Source: Tubiluchus corallicola
Lineage: Eukaryota > Priapulida > Priapulimorpha > Priapulimorphida > Tubiluchidae
DNA length: 38,303 bases
Assembly: GCA_030141605.1 (NCBI GenBank)
Contig: JAQGDQ010001492.1
Location: 1 to 38,303, forward strand
Direction of reading: 5' to 3'
Position 1 is the first letter of the stretch. Each line of letters starts with the position of its first letter. The notes beneath the pieces were generated by a model. The model searched no databases. It saw only the letters and a list, made by a program, of their open reading frames with translations, and was not told the DNA's origin. The position numbers and the translations under genes are program-made. This document shows, piece by piece, positions 26,201-33,513 of this stretch.

Positions 26201-28758
26201 TGTTAAATAAACTGTGGCAGTTGAAGCCCATCACCGGTTCGAAAAATATTGAAGCACAAGGAAATTTTGTAGATGAGCTTGAAGTTGTTATAAGAGGCCT
26301 CAGTGCAATGGGACTTAGTACAGAAGAATTAGGTAAAACCCTAAAAGCTCTCTTTCTGTCAAAGAAACAGCTTCCGTATAATTGCCATCTACAGGCTACA
26401 GGCCATCTATCACACGAGCAGCTTCACCTTTAAGTAAGCTCTTTAAGTAAACAAGTTAATGAACATCTGGTACAGGTTTAGCATCCACAGAGGCAACGAA
26501 CACACATGTTCAGTATCGTTTTTATTGTTTGAAATAATTTATCGTATCACCTGAAAAAAATTATTGTAATTCTTCATTACCGGATCGCCGAATGTGTATC
26601 GGCTAACATCCGTACTCTGAGCACCTTGTAATGAGTGATGCTGTGGAATTGGTAATTGCCTGTCCTGTACGTCTATGTTTGATTAGTGATCGTGTTACCA
26701 TTATCAAATACGTAATACAATAAGTAGTTTATTAATTTCTTTTTATGTGCTGCACAGTATTGAAATGCTGCATCTTTTCATGTCTTTTATGGAATTTTAT
26801 TATTTTATCATCTAAACTAACGTGAAGTAATCAGTGATTTGTGTTTTTTTTTCAGAAACATGCGTGTTTGCGTATTTAGGCATGGCTATTTTCAGCTTTC
26901 CTCACGTATTAAAGCCGTCACTGGTCATATGGTGCATAGTATGTTTCGTTTTCTTCTCTTTTCACTTCTTTCAGCTCTTTTAATTGTAATTAATGCATAA
27001 ATATCGTGTAACACTTTGCTTACAGTTTAGTCAAGTTTGTGCCAGCGATTGTTTATTGTTTATTATTGTTTATTTATTTCACATCAACACAAACACACAA
27101 TTAATACATTAAAAGAAACAAAGAGTTATTAATAATTCAATGAATGACAAACAGTAAGATACATAATAGGAAGCAAATTTTGGAAAAATGATTTAAACTG
27201 TCTTTAGACGTAAGTCAACCTATGGTAAACAAAGATAGTGATATCGCTACTTTCTTTAATACTGGTGTCTAAACAACGTTATGTACAGCATCATTACAAA
27301 TATACTAACTTGACTTTCAAAATACTGTGGGGTTGAAAGATAAACAAGAGAATTATCGCTGTTGTGTGTTGCTTAGTAAATTCGTATACAGTTTACATTG
27401 AGGTTAGAAGGTTGAAAATTTATTTTCTGCCTAGTGGGAAATGAAGTTGCTAAATTTGGATGGGCATTTTCTATGAATCTCTGTTTTTTTTATGTCTGTG
27501 CGACTGATTTTACATACATTCTTTTTGCACTTAATTTATGTGCACTAAACTGCCAAAAAATTAAACCAGTTTTGAAACAAGAATGTTTCATAGACAGCAG
27601 GAAATTTCCTGCGGAACATTGCTGCATCCACGGCTTTAGTGTTTTGTTGTGTCGTCCAACATGGACAGTGTGTGGCAAGACTGGGTACTTGGGCCCCACT
27701 CTTGCAATGGGTCTAGTCAAGAATTGCACTTTTTGTGCTGCAGTAATTGTAACTCCTGCATATTTCCTATAGTATAAATACAACTGATCACTCAATCATG
27801 ATTCGTTGTTTTTCATTTTCTAAAACTTCTCCTCTAGTATAATAATGTTTTATTACTTCCCACCTGTATATTTATATCTGCAATGCACACTTCCATATAG
27901 TCTAATCAAGTGCTGCCTCCTCCACAGATGCTTAGCGAATGTGTTAAAGCATTTATCATTTTTCTGTACCGACCATCAGTTTACATGGTAATCATGAAAA
28001 TTAATACAACTAATGCTCACTGTAACTCACACTAACCATTAGTAATATATTGTAATTTTTCTCGTAACTAATTCTAGTGGCCTAGCATAAGCTAGCTTCT
28101 TAGGTCTCTAGCTCAGAATTCATGAATTGTATCGTAATTTTGTATTAACAAAAACTGATTATCGATGCATATGTATATGTTTATTTCGAAATAAATCTAT
28201 TGAATTGACAATAGTACTAACAATTTATCTGCTGTGCAGCAAATTATGTCTACAAAAAATTCCTCCAAACAGGGCCGGCCTAGGCGAAATTGGAGGCCCT
28301 AGGTGAAGTGAATTTGGTGGCCGCAAATGAAATAGAAAAATAAAAAATAAATACGAAAAACATAAAATTACCGCATTCACAAGAGAGAGAGAGAGAGAGG
28401 GGGGGAGGGAGGGAGAGAGAGAGAGAGAGAGGAGGCAGTATGTTCGCATAAAGCAAAAAAATGTTACCTCGGCGTGAGGCCGTAGGCGGTTGCCTAGTTT
28501 GCCTATGCTTAAGGCCGGCCCTGCTCCAAGTATTGCTTATGATTTCTTTTGAAACTCTTGATTTGATTGAATTTCCTTTTTCTAACGCTGTGAGCGTAAA
28601 ATTTCACAATATACATGTTTCTAGTAAATGTTTTAACGTGTTTCAGGTTTTAGTTCTACTCGGCAGAGCAACTAATGTTTTCCCGCTATCGTGGGTTGTC
28701 AACCGCTTTCGTGAGCATAAGATGACGAATAAAATGCAGTTTGTGATGTGGTTTAGCG
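9373..28758 (+). CDS. SLC9A8: NHE8-type sodium/hydrogen exchanger, 12 exons, C-terminus not in window
   Basis: Electroneutral Na+(K+)/H+ antiporter of the NHE8 branch; the known family acts in Golgi, endosomal and apical membranes. Twelve exons join without a frame break: 9373-9548, 12851-12987, 14162-14242, 15844-15902, 17201-17284, 17945-18046, 19470-19648, 21133-21265, 23143-23248, 24532-24648, 26856-26938, 28647-28758 (456 codons plus one base). Residues 1-23 look like a signal peptide and 24-85 are a polar Ser/Thr/Glu-rich stretch. The membrane domain follows: [10 protein letters not shown] near 166-175, SAVDP near 233-237, GESVLNDAV near 259-267 with the essential Asn-Asp pair at about 264-265, and [13 protein letters not shown] after 320. 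Similarity to human NHE8 (recalled) is high from residue 90 onward. The last recognisable residues are FVMWFSG. The expected LRGAIPYAL helix and cytosolic tail (about 130 residues in human) are missing. All introns are GT-AG except intron 8, which is U12-like. Exon boundaries are read by eye. Confidence 0.93.
9549..11799. other. Exchanger intron 1, first part, nothing recognised
   Basis: AT-rich intron sequence up to the hAT MITE at 11800. Short open frames here show no family resemblance. Confidence 0.5.
11800..12283. mobile_element. hAT MITE, family 1, copy 2
   Basis: Same termini as the copy at 5493 (CAGGGGTGTGCAAA ... TTTGCACACCCCTG), same orientation, in exchanger intron 1. The target duplication CACTAATG/CACTAATA matches at 7 of 8 positions. 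At 484 bp it has extra internal sequence relative to the first copy. Confidence 0.9.
12851..12987 (+). CDS. SLC9A8: SLC9A8 exon 2
   Basis: Acceptor gaaatttcag, donor G|gtaactaag. It encodes a Thr/Ser-rich extracellular or lumenal segment with possible N-glycosylation sites (NNT, NTT). It then gives [17 protein letters not shown], which matches the first conserved membrane helix of NHE8 proteins. Confidence 0.92.
13423..14139. repeat. 28-bp minisatellite, about 25.6 copies
   Basis: Unit GAATTCCATTCTTTTCTGAT followed by GAATGGTT. Because 28 leaves a remainder of one when divided by three and the unit has no stop in any minus frame, all three minus frames stay open for 640-780 bp. These frames are not genes. 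The array ends 22 bases before exon 3. Confidence 0.95.
14162..14242 (+). CDS. SLC9A8: SLC9A8 exon 3
   Basis: Acceptor tttcttttttcag, donor G|gtgagt. It encodes [20 protein letters not shown] followed by SVAVVFLG, the NHE8 segment between the first helices. The 28-bp minisatellite of intron 2 ends 22 bases before this exon. Confidence 0.95.
15091..15352 (+). repeat. Unclassified interspersed repeat, copy 2
   Basis: Second copy of the repeat at 4578-4807 with the same start, palindrome (15145-15160) and end, plus a C-rich insertion in the middle. Exchanger intron 3. Confidence 0.8.
15685..15750 (-). pseudogene. LINE reverse-transcriptase ORF C-terminal relic
   Basis: The minus strand reads [20 protein letters not shown] then stop. 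The R-V-x-x-WNSLP motif is the usual C-terminal end of CR1/RTE-type LINE ORF2. Only about 20 codons are recognisable. Confidence 0.45.
15844..15902 (+). CDS. SLC9A8: SLC9A8 exon 4
   Basis: Acceptor gttaaaacag, donor CAG|gtacgt. It encodes [20 protein letters not shown], closely matching the NHE8 segment ending in LANW. Confidence 0.95.
16062..16373. mobile_element. Tc1/mariner-type (pogo-like) MITE, full copy
   Basis: TIRs begin CAGTCAACCCTCGTTAAACT and end AACGAGGGTCGACTG, flanked by TA (16060-16061 and 16374-16375). 312 bp, non-coding. Exchanger intron 4. Confidence 0.85.
16376..17200. other. Exchanger intron 4, downstream part
   Basis: AT-rich, with a (TA) run near 16455-16490. Nothing else recognised. 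Confidence 0.5.
17201..17284 (+). CDS. SLC9A8: SLC9A8 exon 5
   Basis: Acceptor ggttatttcag, donor AAA|gtgagt; 28 whole codons. It encodes the [19 protein letters not shown] segment, a hallmark NHE helix associated with amiloride binding in the family. Confidence 0.97.
17945..18046 (+). CDS. SLC9A8: SLC9A8 exon 6
   Basis: Acceptor ctttctag, donor CAG|gtttgt; 34 whole codons. It encodes [20 protein letters not shown] and [14 protein letters not shown], matching the NHE8 core nearly residue for residue. Confidence 0.97.
18318..18702. mobile_element. pogo/Tigger-like deletion derivative with transposase C-terminal remnant
   Basis: Terminal inverted repeats CCGTATTTTCCCGTGTATAA and the complement are flanked by TA duplications (18316-18317 and 18703-18704). 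Each end also has a subterminal hairpin (GTATAAGAGACCC / GGGTCTCTTATAC). Inside, + strand frames give [18 protein letters not shown] and, after a frame change, [18 protein letters not shown] continuing to a stop at about 18605. This resembles the acidic C-terminal tail of pogo-type DDE transposases. The superfamily call is from TIR, TA and tail character. Confidence 0.65.
18898..19225 (-). mobile_element. 5S-headed SINE (SINE3-like)
   Basis: A 5S rRNA-like promoter head (19225-19106) is followed by a 208-bp unrelated body ending in a 39-bp segment (18936-18898). That segment is also found at 36628-36666 within another repeat. The structure fits 5S-derived SINEs known in animals. No clear target duplication or A-tail was seen, so the 3' end may be truncated. 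It lies in exchanger intron 6, antisense to the host gene. Confidence 0.65.
19106..19225 (-). rRNA. 5S rRNA-like sequence (120 bp), head of a SINE
   Basis: The minus strand reads as a 5S rRNA. GGTTAGTACTTGGATGGG and GTGACCGCC (C box) lie at 19131-19156, AGTTAAGCAATGTTGAGCC (A box) at 19158-19176, and CTCGTCTGATCACCGAAG precedes them. The length is 120 bases, as in functional 5S. Changes at conserved 5' positions and the attached non-rRNA body (19105 down to 18898) suggest a 5S-derived SINE rather than a working 5S gene. No T-run terminator follows at the 3' end. Confidence 0.75.
19470..19648 (+). CDS. SLC9A8: SLC9A8 exon 7 (catalytic Asn-Asp motif)
   Basis: Acceptor cttacctag, donor AC|gtatga. 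It encodes [20 protein letters not shown] and [18 protein letters not shown]. The VDP motif and the LND pair are the ion-translocation residues of the family. The intron after this exon holds the 450-bp CATA array. Confidence 0.97.
19789..20235. repeat. (CATA)n microsatellite, about 450 bp
   Basis: Near-perfect tetranucleotide array with one CATAGATA interruption near 20161. It continues the 5' edge of the dispersed element at 20221-20665. Confidence 0.97.
20221..20665 (+). repeat. Dispersed mobile element, internally deleted copy (intron 7)
   Basis: Shares TAGATACGAACATATATACA, AAGCTAAGAGCTCATATTGG and later blocks such as ATATAGTAGGCGCCGT and AATTGACTCTAAACCACT with 21290-22440. The segment matching 21940-22158 is missing here. 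Element class not identified. Confidence 0.75.
21133..21265 (+). CDS. SLC9A8: SLC9A8 exon 8, U12-type donor
   Basis: Acceptor ttttttcag. The reading frame runs to GLISAL and then meets ATATCCTTTTT, a perfect U12 AT-AC-class 5' splice signal. No GT donor lies at this point: the nearest GTs (21249 and 21258) would remove the conserved GLISAL residues. The exon ends in phase 0. Confidence 0.88.
21290..22440 (+). repeat. Dispersed mobile element, longer copy with nested hAT MITE (intron 8)
   Basis: Second copy of the 20221-20665 element in the same orientation, interrupted at 21450-21839 by a hAT MITE. The interior includes a short open stretch near 21976-22048 ([20 protein letters not shown]), possibly a coding relic, not assigned to a family. 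Confidence 0.75.
21450..21839. mobile_element. hAT MITE, family 2, copy 1
   Basis: TIRs TAGGGGTGAGCA / TGCTCACCCCTA with target duplication CTGATCAG/CTGATCAA (21442-21449 and 21840-21847). It is inserted inside a longer repeat whose uninterrupted counterpart is at 20221-20390. The ends are rich in TTCGAA motifs. Confidence 0.9.
22695..23061. mobile_element. hAT MITE, family 2, copy 2 (inverted relative to copy 1)
   Basis: TIRs TAGGGGTGAGCA / TGCTCACCGCTA with a perfect 8-bp duplication GTGCTGGT (22687-22694 and 23062-23069). The internal sequence is the reverse complement of the copy at 21450-21839. It ends 81 bases before the exon 9 boundary. Confidence 0.92.
23143..23248 (+). CDS. SLC9A8: SLC9A8 exon 9, non-canonical acceptor
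   Basis: It encodes [16 protein letters not shown], then [20 protein letters not shown], and ends with donor G|gtaaag. The start at 23143 follows AA and keeps the family length (SAL-xLKH). A start at 23152 after AAG is also in frame but deletes three residues, two of them the conserved Leu-Lys. The U12 branch-like TTCCTTGAT lies at 23124-23132. Confidence 0.85.
23754..24279. repeat. 44-bp tandem repeat, about 12 copies
   Basis: Unit CTAATATAAATAGTAAAAAT followed by ACCTTTTTTATACACTTCGT and CACA. Small indels occur in the T-run. Exchanger intron 9. Confidence 0.95.
24532..24648 (+). CDS. SLC9A8: SLC9A8 exon 10
   Basis: Acceptor attcttacag, donor G|gtaagt. It encodes [20 protein letters not shown] and [19 protein letters not shown], matching the NHE8 helix and the following Gln-rich loop. 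Confidence 0.96.
25565..25942. repeat. 126-bp tandem repeat, three copies, splice-site-like
   Basis: Each unit contains TTATCTGTTGCAG (acceptor-like), a 72-base stretch, and CAC|GTAAATA (donor-like). It lies between exchanger exons 10 and 11. In the host phase each 72-base stretch opens AHIFLLFYD and then stops. Confidence 0.9.
25969..26433 (+). pseudogene. BEL/Pao retrotransposon gag fragment (DUF1759-like) with antisense tail
   Basis: The open frame encodes [20 protein letters not shown] and [15 protein letters not shown], the typical gag-associated DUF1759 pattern of BEL/Pao elements. The first 45 or so codons and the middle are gag-like. From about codon 130 the reading frame is made of inverted gag sequence: 26361-26502 is the reverse complement of 26016-26156. 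The C-terminal residues are therefore artefactual. No protease, reverse transcriptase or LTR lies next to it. It is a rearranged relic inside exchanger intron 10, on the same strand as the host gene. Confidence 0.8.
26016..26502. repeat. Inverted repeat of gag sequence, about 141-bp arms
   Basis: Arms at 26016-26156 and 26361-26502, with weaker pairing out to about 26167 and 26350. By eye there are about seven mismatches, so near 95% identity. The loop is about 204 bases. Intron RNA could fold into a long hairpin. Confidence 0.88.
26856..26938 (+). CDS. SLC9A8: SLC9A8 exon 11
   Basis: Acceptor gttttttttttcag, donor ATA|gtatgt. It encodes [20 protein letters not shown] and PSLVIWCI; the ETCVFA-LG-IFSFPH pattern is diagnostic for NHE8. 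Confidence 0.95.
26939..28044. other. Exchanger intron 11, first part
   Basis: Contains a 16-bp perfect palindrome GCAGGAAATTTCCTGC at 27597-27612. Overlapping open frames on both strands across 27434-27795 have no recognisable family. Confidence 0.5.
28045..28212 (+). repeat. Possible 3' tail of a non-LTR retroelement
   Basis: AT-rich stretch ending AAATAAATCTATTGAATTGA, similar in character to LINE 3' ends with ATTGA tails. Weak evidence. Confidence 0.25.
28270..28523. mobile_element. hAT-like MITE, family 3
   Basis: TIRs CAGGGCCGGCCTAGGC and a complement ending GGCCGGCCCTG. The flanks share CTCCAA, a weak or decayed target duplication. It contains a GA-rich simple repeat (about 28381-28435). 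Exchanger intron 11. Confidence 0.75.
28647..28758 (+). CDS. SLC9A8: SLC9A8 exon 12, last one found
   Basis: Acceptor gtgtttcag, donor G|gtaagt. It encodes [20 protein letters not shown] then [18 protein letters not shown]. In the family the next residues are LRGAIPYAL from a phase-1 exon. No such exon was found in the remaining 9.5 kb on the + strand. Confidence 0.94.
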
Positions 28759-29141
28759 GTAAGTCACTTGGCTCGGCCATTTTGCTGTCATTCATTTTAA
28801 TTTTTGGATTTTTTGGGTTGCGTTTGAAGCGTGATTTCATAAAACAAAATTTCGTTCAGTCATTCTCCTTCATATTGTTTATGTAATACAAAGTATAATG
28901 CCATTTATTCATTGGGAGACAAACAATGCATGTTCTAAATTGTCACATAAATTTGGATTCTATGACAACGGTAAAATAACTGCATTGTAAATAACACACT
29001 GATGAATAAATTCATGTCTGTTGATAGTTAATTTGTTACCATCATTTTGGCAGCAAAAAGCAGAGACTATATAGAATGTTTGCACACTAATGATCATCTG
29101 TGGATGGACTGATCAGTGTTTGTCATTTCGTGCAATTTCAG

Positions 29142-29330
29142 CATTGTGCAATTTCATTTTTGCTGATGAAACAAAGATTAAAGGTGAAATATAGATAGAT
29201 TAGTTACATCGCATCTGTTACTAAATTTTATATGTTTTACATGTATGTGCGAGCAAAACGCTACTGTGTCACCTACAGTAACCCAGTAACCTGATGTTTC
29301 ACGTTCTGGACTAGTTACTTATTGTAAACT
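29142..29330 (+). repeat. Inverted-repeat arm flanking pentanucleotide array, left
   Basis: About 189 bp, reverse complement of 30268-30457. Shares GTGCGAGCAAAACGCTACT and GTTTCACGTTCTGGACTAGT with its partner. Confidence 0.85.
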
Positions 29331-29700
29331 AAACGCAGCGGTTATGCAGTTTCTGAAAACGCAGCCTACCCTCTGCCCTACTATGGCCACAAGTAACACT
29401 TATTTTTCGCTAGATAAATATTTCAGTGCTTTTCTTGTAAATGAAAAGTCCAGTCCGATAGTGTTATGGGACGACTGTTCCCGTTCCCAGACCTTGACTT
29501 ATTTTAATCATTTCCTGTTTTTTAAGCCCTTACATTGTAGTACATTAGAAGTACATTAGACTTTGTGTGTCAATTTTCATTACTTCATACCAGGTGTTAT
29601 TTTTTCTTTTTTTTCTGAAATCCAGTCCATGTGAGGTAAATATGTCTGCAACAACTTGTTTTGCTCGTGTTCATGCTTGATAAATGCTGTTTTCCCAATA

Positions 29701-30080
29701 ATATAATATAATGTAATGTAATGTAATGTAATGTAATGTAATGTAATGTAATGTAGTGTAGTGTAGTGTAGTGTAGTGTAGTGTAGTGTAGTGTAGTGTA
29801 GTGTAGTGTAGTGTAGTGTAGTGTAGTGTAGTGTACTGTACTGTAGTGTAGTGTAGTGTAGTATAATGTAATGTAATGTAATGTAATGTAATGTAATGTA
29901 ATGTAATGTAATGTTATGTTATGTTATGTTATGTTATGTTATATTATATTATATTATATTACATTACATTACATTACATTACATTACATTACATTACATT
30001 ACATTACATTACATTACATTACATTACATTACATTACATTACATTACATTACATTACATTACATTACATTACATTACATT

Positions 30081-30111
<31 letters not shown>
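29701..30111. repeat. Pentanucleotide array with inverted halves, then (AT)n
   Basis: Runs of ATGTA, then GTGTA, then ATGTA again, then ATGTT, ATATT and finally ACATT. The ATGTA and ACATT halves are complementary, so the array can fold on itself. It ends in a (TA) run at 30084-30111. Confidence 0.92.
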
Positions 30112-30115
<4 letters not shown>

Positions 30116-30267
30116 TATATATGTGACTGTAACATGTTGCCCTATAGCAGCTACAATACAAATTGTGTGGTAATGAAGCGAATCATGTGTAATTTGTTGT
30201 TTAGGTTGATATTAAACACTTCTCTATATTCATATTTGTTTATTTCTTTCAGCTGAATTATAACTAT

Positions 30268-30457
30268 AGTTTACAATAAGTAACTAGTCCAGAACGTGAA
30301 ACGTCAAGTTACTGGGTTACTGTAGGTAACGTAGTAGCGTTTTGCTCGCACATGCATGTAAAATATATAAAATTTTGTAACAGATGTGATGTAACTAATC
30401 TATCTATGTTTCACCTTTAATCTTTGTTTCATCAGCAAAAATGAAATTGCACAAAAT
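30268..30457 (-). repeat. Inverted-repeat arm flanking pentanucleotide array, right
   Basis: Partner of 29142-29330. Roughly nine in ten positions match by eye. The spacer is about 940 bp and holds the TAATG/TTACA arrays. Confidence 0.85.
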
Positions 30458-31231
30458 GACAATGTAATATATAGTGCAATAATTTGCATCAGACAAAACT
30501 AGGTCAGACCGACAACAAGCGATCATTTTGTCATGTGTAAGATAATAAACATTTCCCTGTAAGAGCCAACGTCTAGGAATCAACGTGGTGTTTATTAGCA
30601 CAGATAATCATTTTGACAGCATGTGTCATTTTCAATGCTAGAATCAAGTCAAAACATGTAATCAGTACAATATATGACCGACATACAGATGTTAACATAC
30701 ATCTATTGCAGTTATGCATAAAAACGTTTTGTACAAAAGTTGCCACGTGAATGGTTTGTTTGTATCAGATGAGACTCCTGGCTTGTAATGTCACTTTAAT
30801 GCTTAAAAAGTGTGTTGCTCAAGGATTGTTTTTGCCTAGTAGTTGAATGCAGTAAACCATCAAACTTGCATTAGAACATGGCACCTGTTGTTTGCTTTAT
30901 GTAGAACAGTCTCTCTTCTCTTTGTGTATGTGTGACATGCAGTTTTTACGTTTACACCAACTTGCTCTTTTTTAATGCACACATTAACGTTAAACTGCTA
31001 CATATAAATGTAGGTGTGAAGAACGCTTTCAAGGTCACTTCAAGCACATGAATTACTACAGTGCATTTATTAAGGCATTATAAATATCAATTTAATATTA
31101 CTTCATACTAGAAACTATATAGCCAATATTATTACAAACAAGGCATTTATACATAATCGTACTTCTGCGTGTACTTGCTTTATAGCCCAGACCGCAAAGT
31201 TACAAATTTAAAAGAAATGTTTAACAATAAA
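30458..31231. other. Intergenic or intron 12, nothing recognised
   Basis: AT-rich. No missing exchanger exon and no RNA gene seen. Confidence 0.45.
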
Positions 31232-31680
31232 TGTGTGAAAGTCATGTTTGAGGTTGTAGTTGAACACTTTGTAGAAAAAGAATAAAACACTATACTACAT
31301 ATTTGCACAAAACTGAAAAGCGTTTATTAGACAACATACACATATGTAGAATGACTGCTGCACTGAACACTGAGAACTAGTGTCCTGCACTGATCACTGT
31401 GAGTTAGACAGTAAGTAACATGAGTATCACGACTGCTGCACTGAACACTGAGAGTGAGATAGTGACTAGAAAGTAAAATCCAGTCAGTATATATAGGTAT
31501 AGGTGACTATGCATACTTGTACAGGCTTCACAAAAACCATTACTGTAAAATAGGGAGAGATCCAGTGAATATGCATTCACTGGACCGTACAATTATACTG
31601 GTGGTGAGTTTAGCTAGTAAAATGTAAAAGGATTAGTTCATAGATGGCAGCACCTAAAAAATATACAATTACAATTTCCA
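31232..31680 (-). repeat. LTR-like repeat, copy 2 (inverted)
   Basis: Reverse complement of 3322-3814, with the same TATA-like, CAGTGTTCAGTG and AATAAA landmarks. The palindrome is slightly eroded (arms TCCAGTGAAT / ATTCACTGGA around ATGC). Confidence 0.6.
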
Positions 31681-32592
31681 CAAAGAGATCAGCAAAAACA
31701 GATGTAGCTTAAACGGTACCATGTCATTAGATTACAGCTTCAAGAAGCTCCAAATATTGTGCTGTAGTCAATAGATCTTGTTCACCTATTCAGCTATTTA
31801 TATGCTTTATGAATAGAAGTTGTCACCCAGAGACTAGTTTGTCTAGAGCTGGCTATACTAGTTTGATTACAGCTGGCTACATTTTATTAGGAGGGTTCAA
31901 ATCAAAGGAGAGAAAATATGGACAAAAAAATTCATCAAAAACGACTTACTGCAATTTTTGAAGATGCTGGATTTTCACCGCTGTTGCTAGATTTAGCTCA
32001 ATTGTGATTTTTTTGTCATTTTAACAATCACATAATAATAAAAATATTTATTTTATATAGCATTTGAATCTATAGACAATACAACTGACAATATTTAAAG
32101 ACGCTTTACAAAGATATCTAAAATCATCATGATGGACTTAAAAAAAGGTTTACAAGATAAAACAGTAATCCTAGTAAATTTCATAAAATTACAATAAGTA
32201 AATACATAAAAAAGTACAAAAAAAGTAAATTCGTAGATACACATAAATAGCAAAAAGGCTAATAATGTGCTGGGTGATCTTCGTTTGCTGTAAACAAGCT
32301 TTTTAATTTTTCTTTGTTTTTGTTTGGTTTAAATTTTGCTATGGACCTGACTTCGTTTTGCTTTGGTTTAGTTTTAGTTTGGCTTGACTTACTGTGGTTA
32401 TCTTAGCTGGATTTTATTTTCCGCTTTGATATATTTATCGTACGTCTTGATTTGCTAATTCTCCGTCTCCATGATGTAACACTTCTCCTACAATCTAATG
32501 TTAATTTACATTGTTAGCAGAAGCACATTGTGTGAACGACTGATCATCATTTATTGTCACCATGCTGTATTTTTGTCGTCAAGCTCATTATA
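31681..32592. other. Intergenic or intron 12, nothing firm
   Basis: A 29-codon open frame (31918-32007, + strand, MDKKIHQKRLTAIFEDAGFS...) looks coding-like but is too short to assign. A T/G-rich decayed low-complexity stretch lies near 32310-32400. Confidence 0.35.
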
Positions 32593-33201
32593 CAGTGTTC
32601 CCTCACTTGTCGCGGGTGTTCCATTCCAGACCCACCCGCGATAAGTGAATTTCCGCGAAGTAGGGACACTATACTTATTTTAGTAGTTATACATTATTTT
32701 AAGTCTTTATAAACCCGCCCCAAACTCTTATACATAACCCTTTCCCATTCCCGTAATAACATTTGCCATACTGTACATGTAATTTTTAAAAAGCTTTCCA
32801 TCAATCAACCAATCGTGTGTTGTGTACAATCTCACGTCGGCAAGTAACATCTCAAACGGGCGCAAGTACTACATTTGGTTTTTGGTGTGTATTCATCCGC
32901 CGAATAAATACACTATTTACTTTAAATGGTAATTTTTTATGATTTATAATATTCTTTTAATGTTAGAATTAATATTTTTAATATATTTTACACAGTTTGT
33001 GAGTTTTTATGCAAAATTCATCAAATCTACACATTTCGTACAATACGTACTGAGCATGTGCAAAAATACTTTAGACGGAGCACCGCAAAAACCTGCGAAA
33101 CAGCGGAAATACCGCGATAAATATTGTACATAATTATTTTTGAAAACTCGCGAAACAGCGAGTCCGCGATAAACGAACCGCGAAGTAGCGAGGGAACACT
33201 G
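32593..33201. mobile_element. Tc1/mariner-type (pogo-like) element, second family
   Basis: TIRs CAGTGTTCCCTCACTTGTCG and GCGAGGGAACACTG with TA on both sides (32591-32592 and 33202-33203). The subterminal parts are rich in CGCG and CGAA blocks, and the middle is AT-rich. 609 bp; no intact transposase seen. It ends 110 bp beyond the poly(A) signal of the SLC5-like gene. Confidence 0.82.
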
Positions 33202-33310
33202 TACTTCCATACCAAGTGTAGCAAACAATAATACCTAAGATATCTAACCTACACAATTACAATAGTGAAAAGCTATGTTTTAGTGCAAAACGTTCTAAAA
33301 CTTCTCATTT

Positions 33311-33316
33311 TTTATT
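33311..33316 (-). terminator. Candidate polyadenylation signal of the SLC5-like gene
   Basis: AATAAA on the minus strand, about 200 bases after the stop codon and before the pogo-like MITE that ends at 33201. Confidence 0.45.
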
Positions 33317-33513
33317 GAAAGTTATTTAGCAGTCACAAAAAAACATATTTGCTTCCCCTTTGTTATAAACGATGATTTTACTTTATCAGAATCACCTTTT
33401 CGTACAAATTATATAGTGGATTTTTCTATTTTACAAATAGAGTTCTTTGAGTTCTCCTCCGAGTTGTTTAATCACTAACTGCTGAATGGTTGCATGATCT
33501 CAGTTCATTTTCG

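Noticed and set aside
27434-27795. Overlapping 101-112 codon frames on both strands
   Set aside because: No recognisable family and no splice or start context. Located in an exchanger intron; mutual overlap suggests chance.
31893-31903. GGTTCAAATCA resembling a polymerase III B box
   Set aside because: No matching A box at the right distance and no cloverleaf could be drawn, so neither a tRNA nor a tRNA-derived SINE is supported.
31918-32007. 29-codon frame MDKKIHQKRLTAIFEDAGFS...
   Set aside because: Plausible codon content but too short, with no homology recognised and no supporting splice sites.
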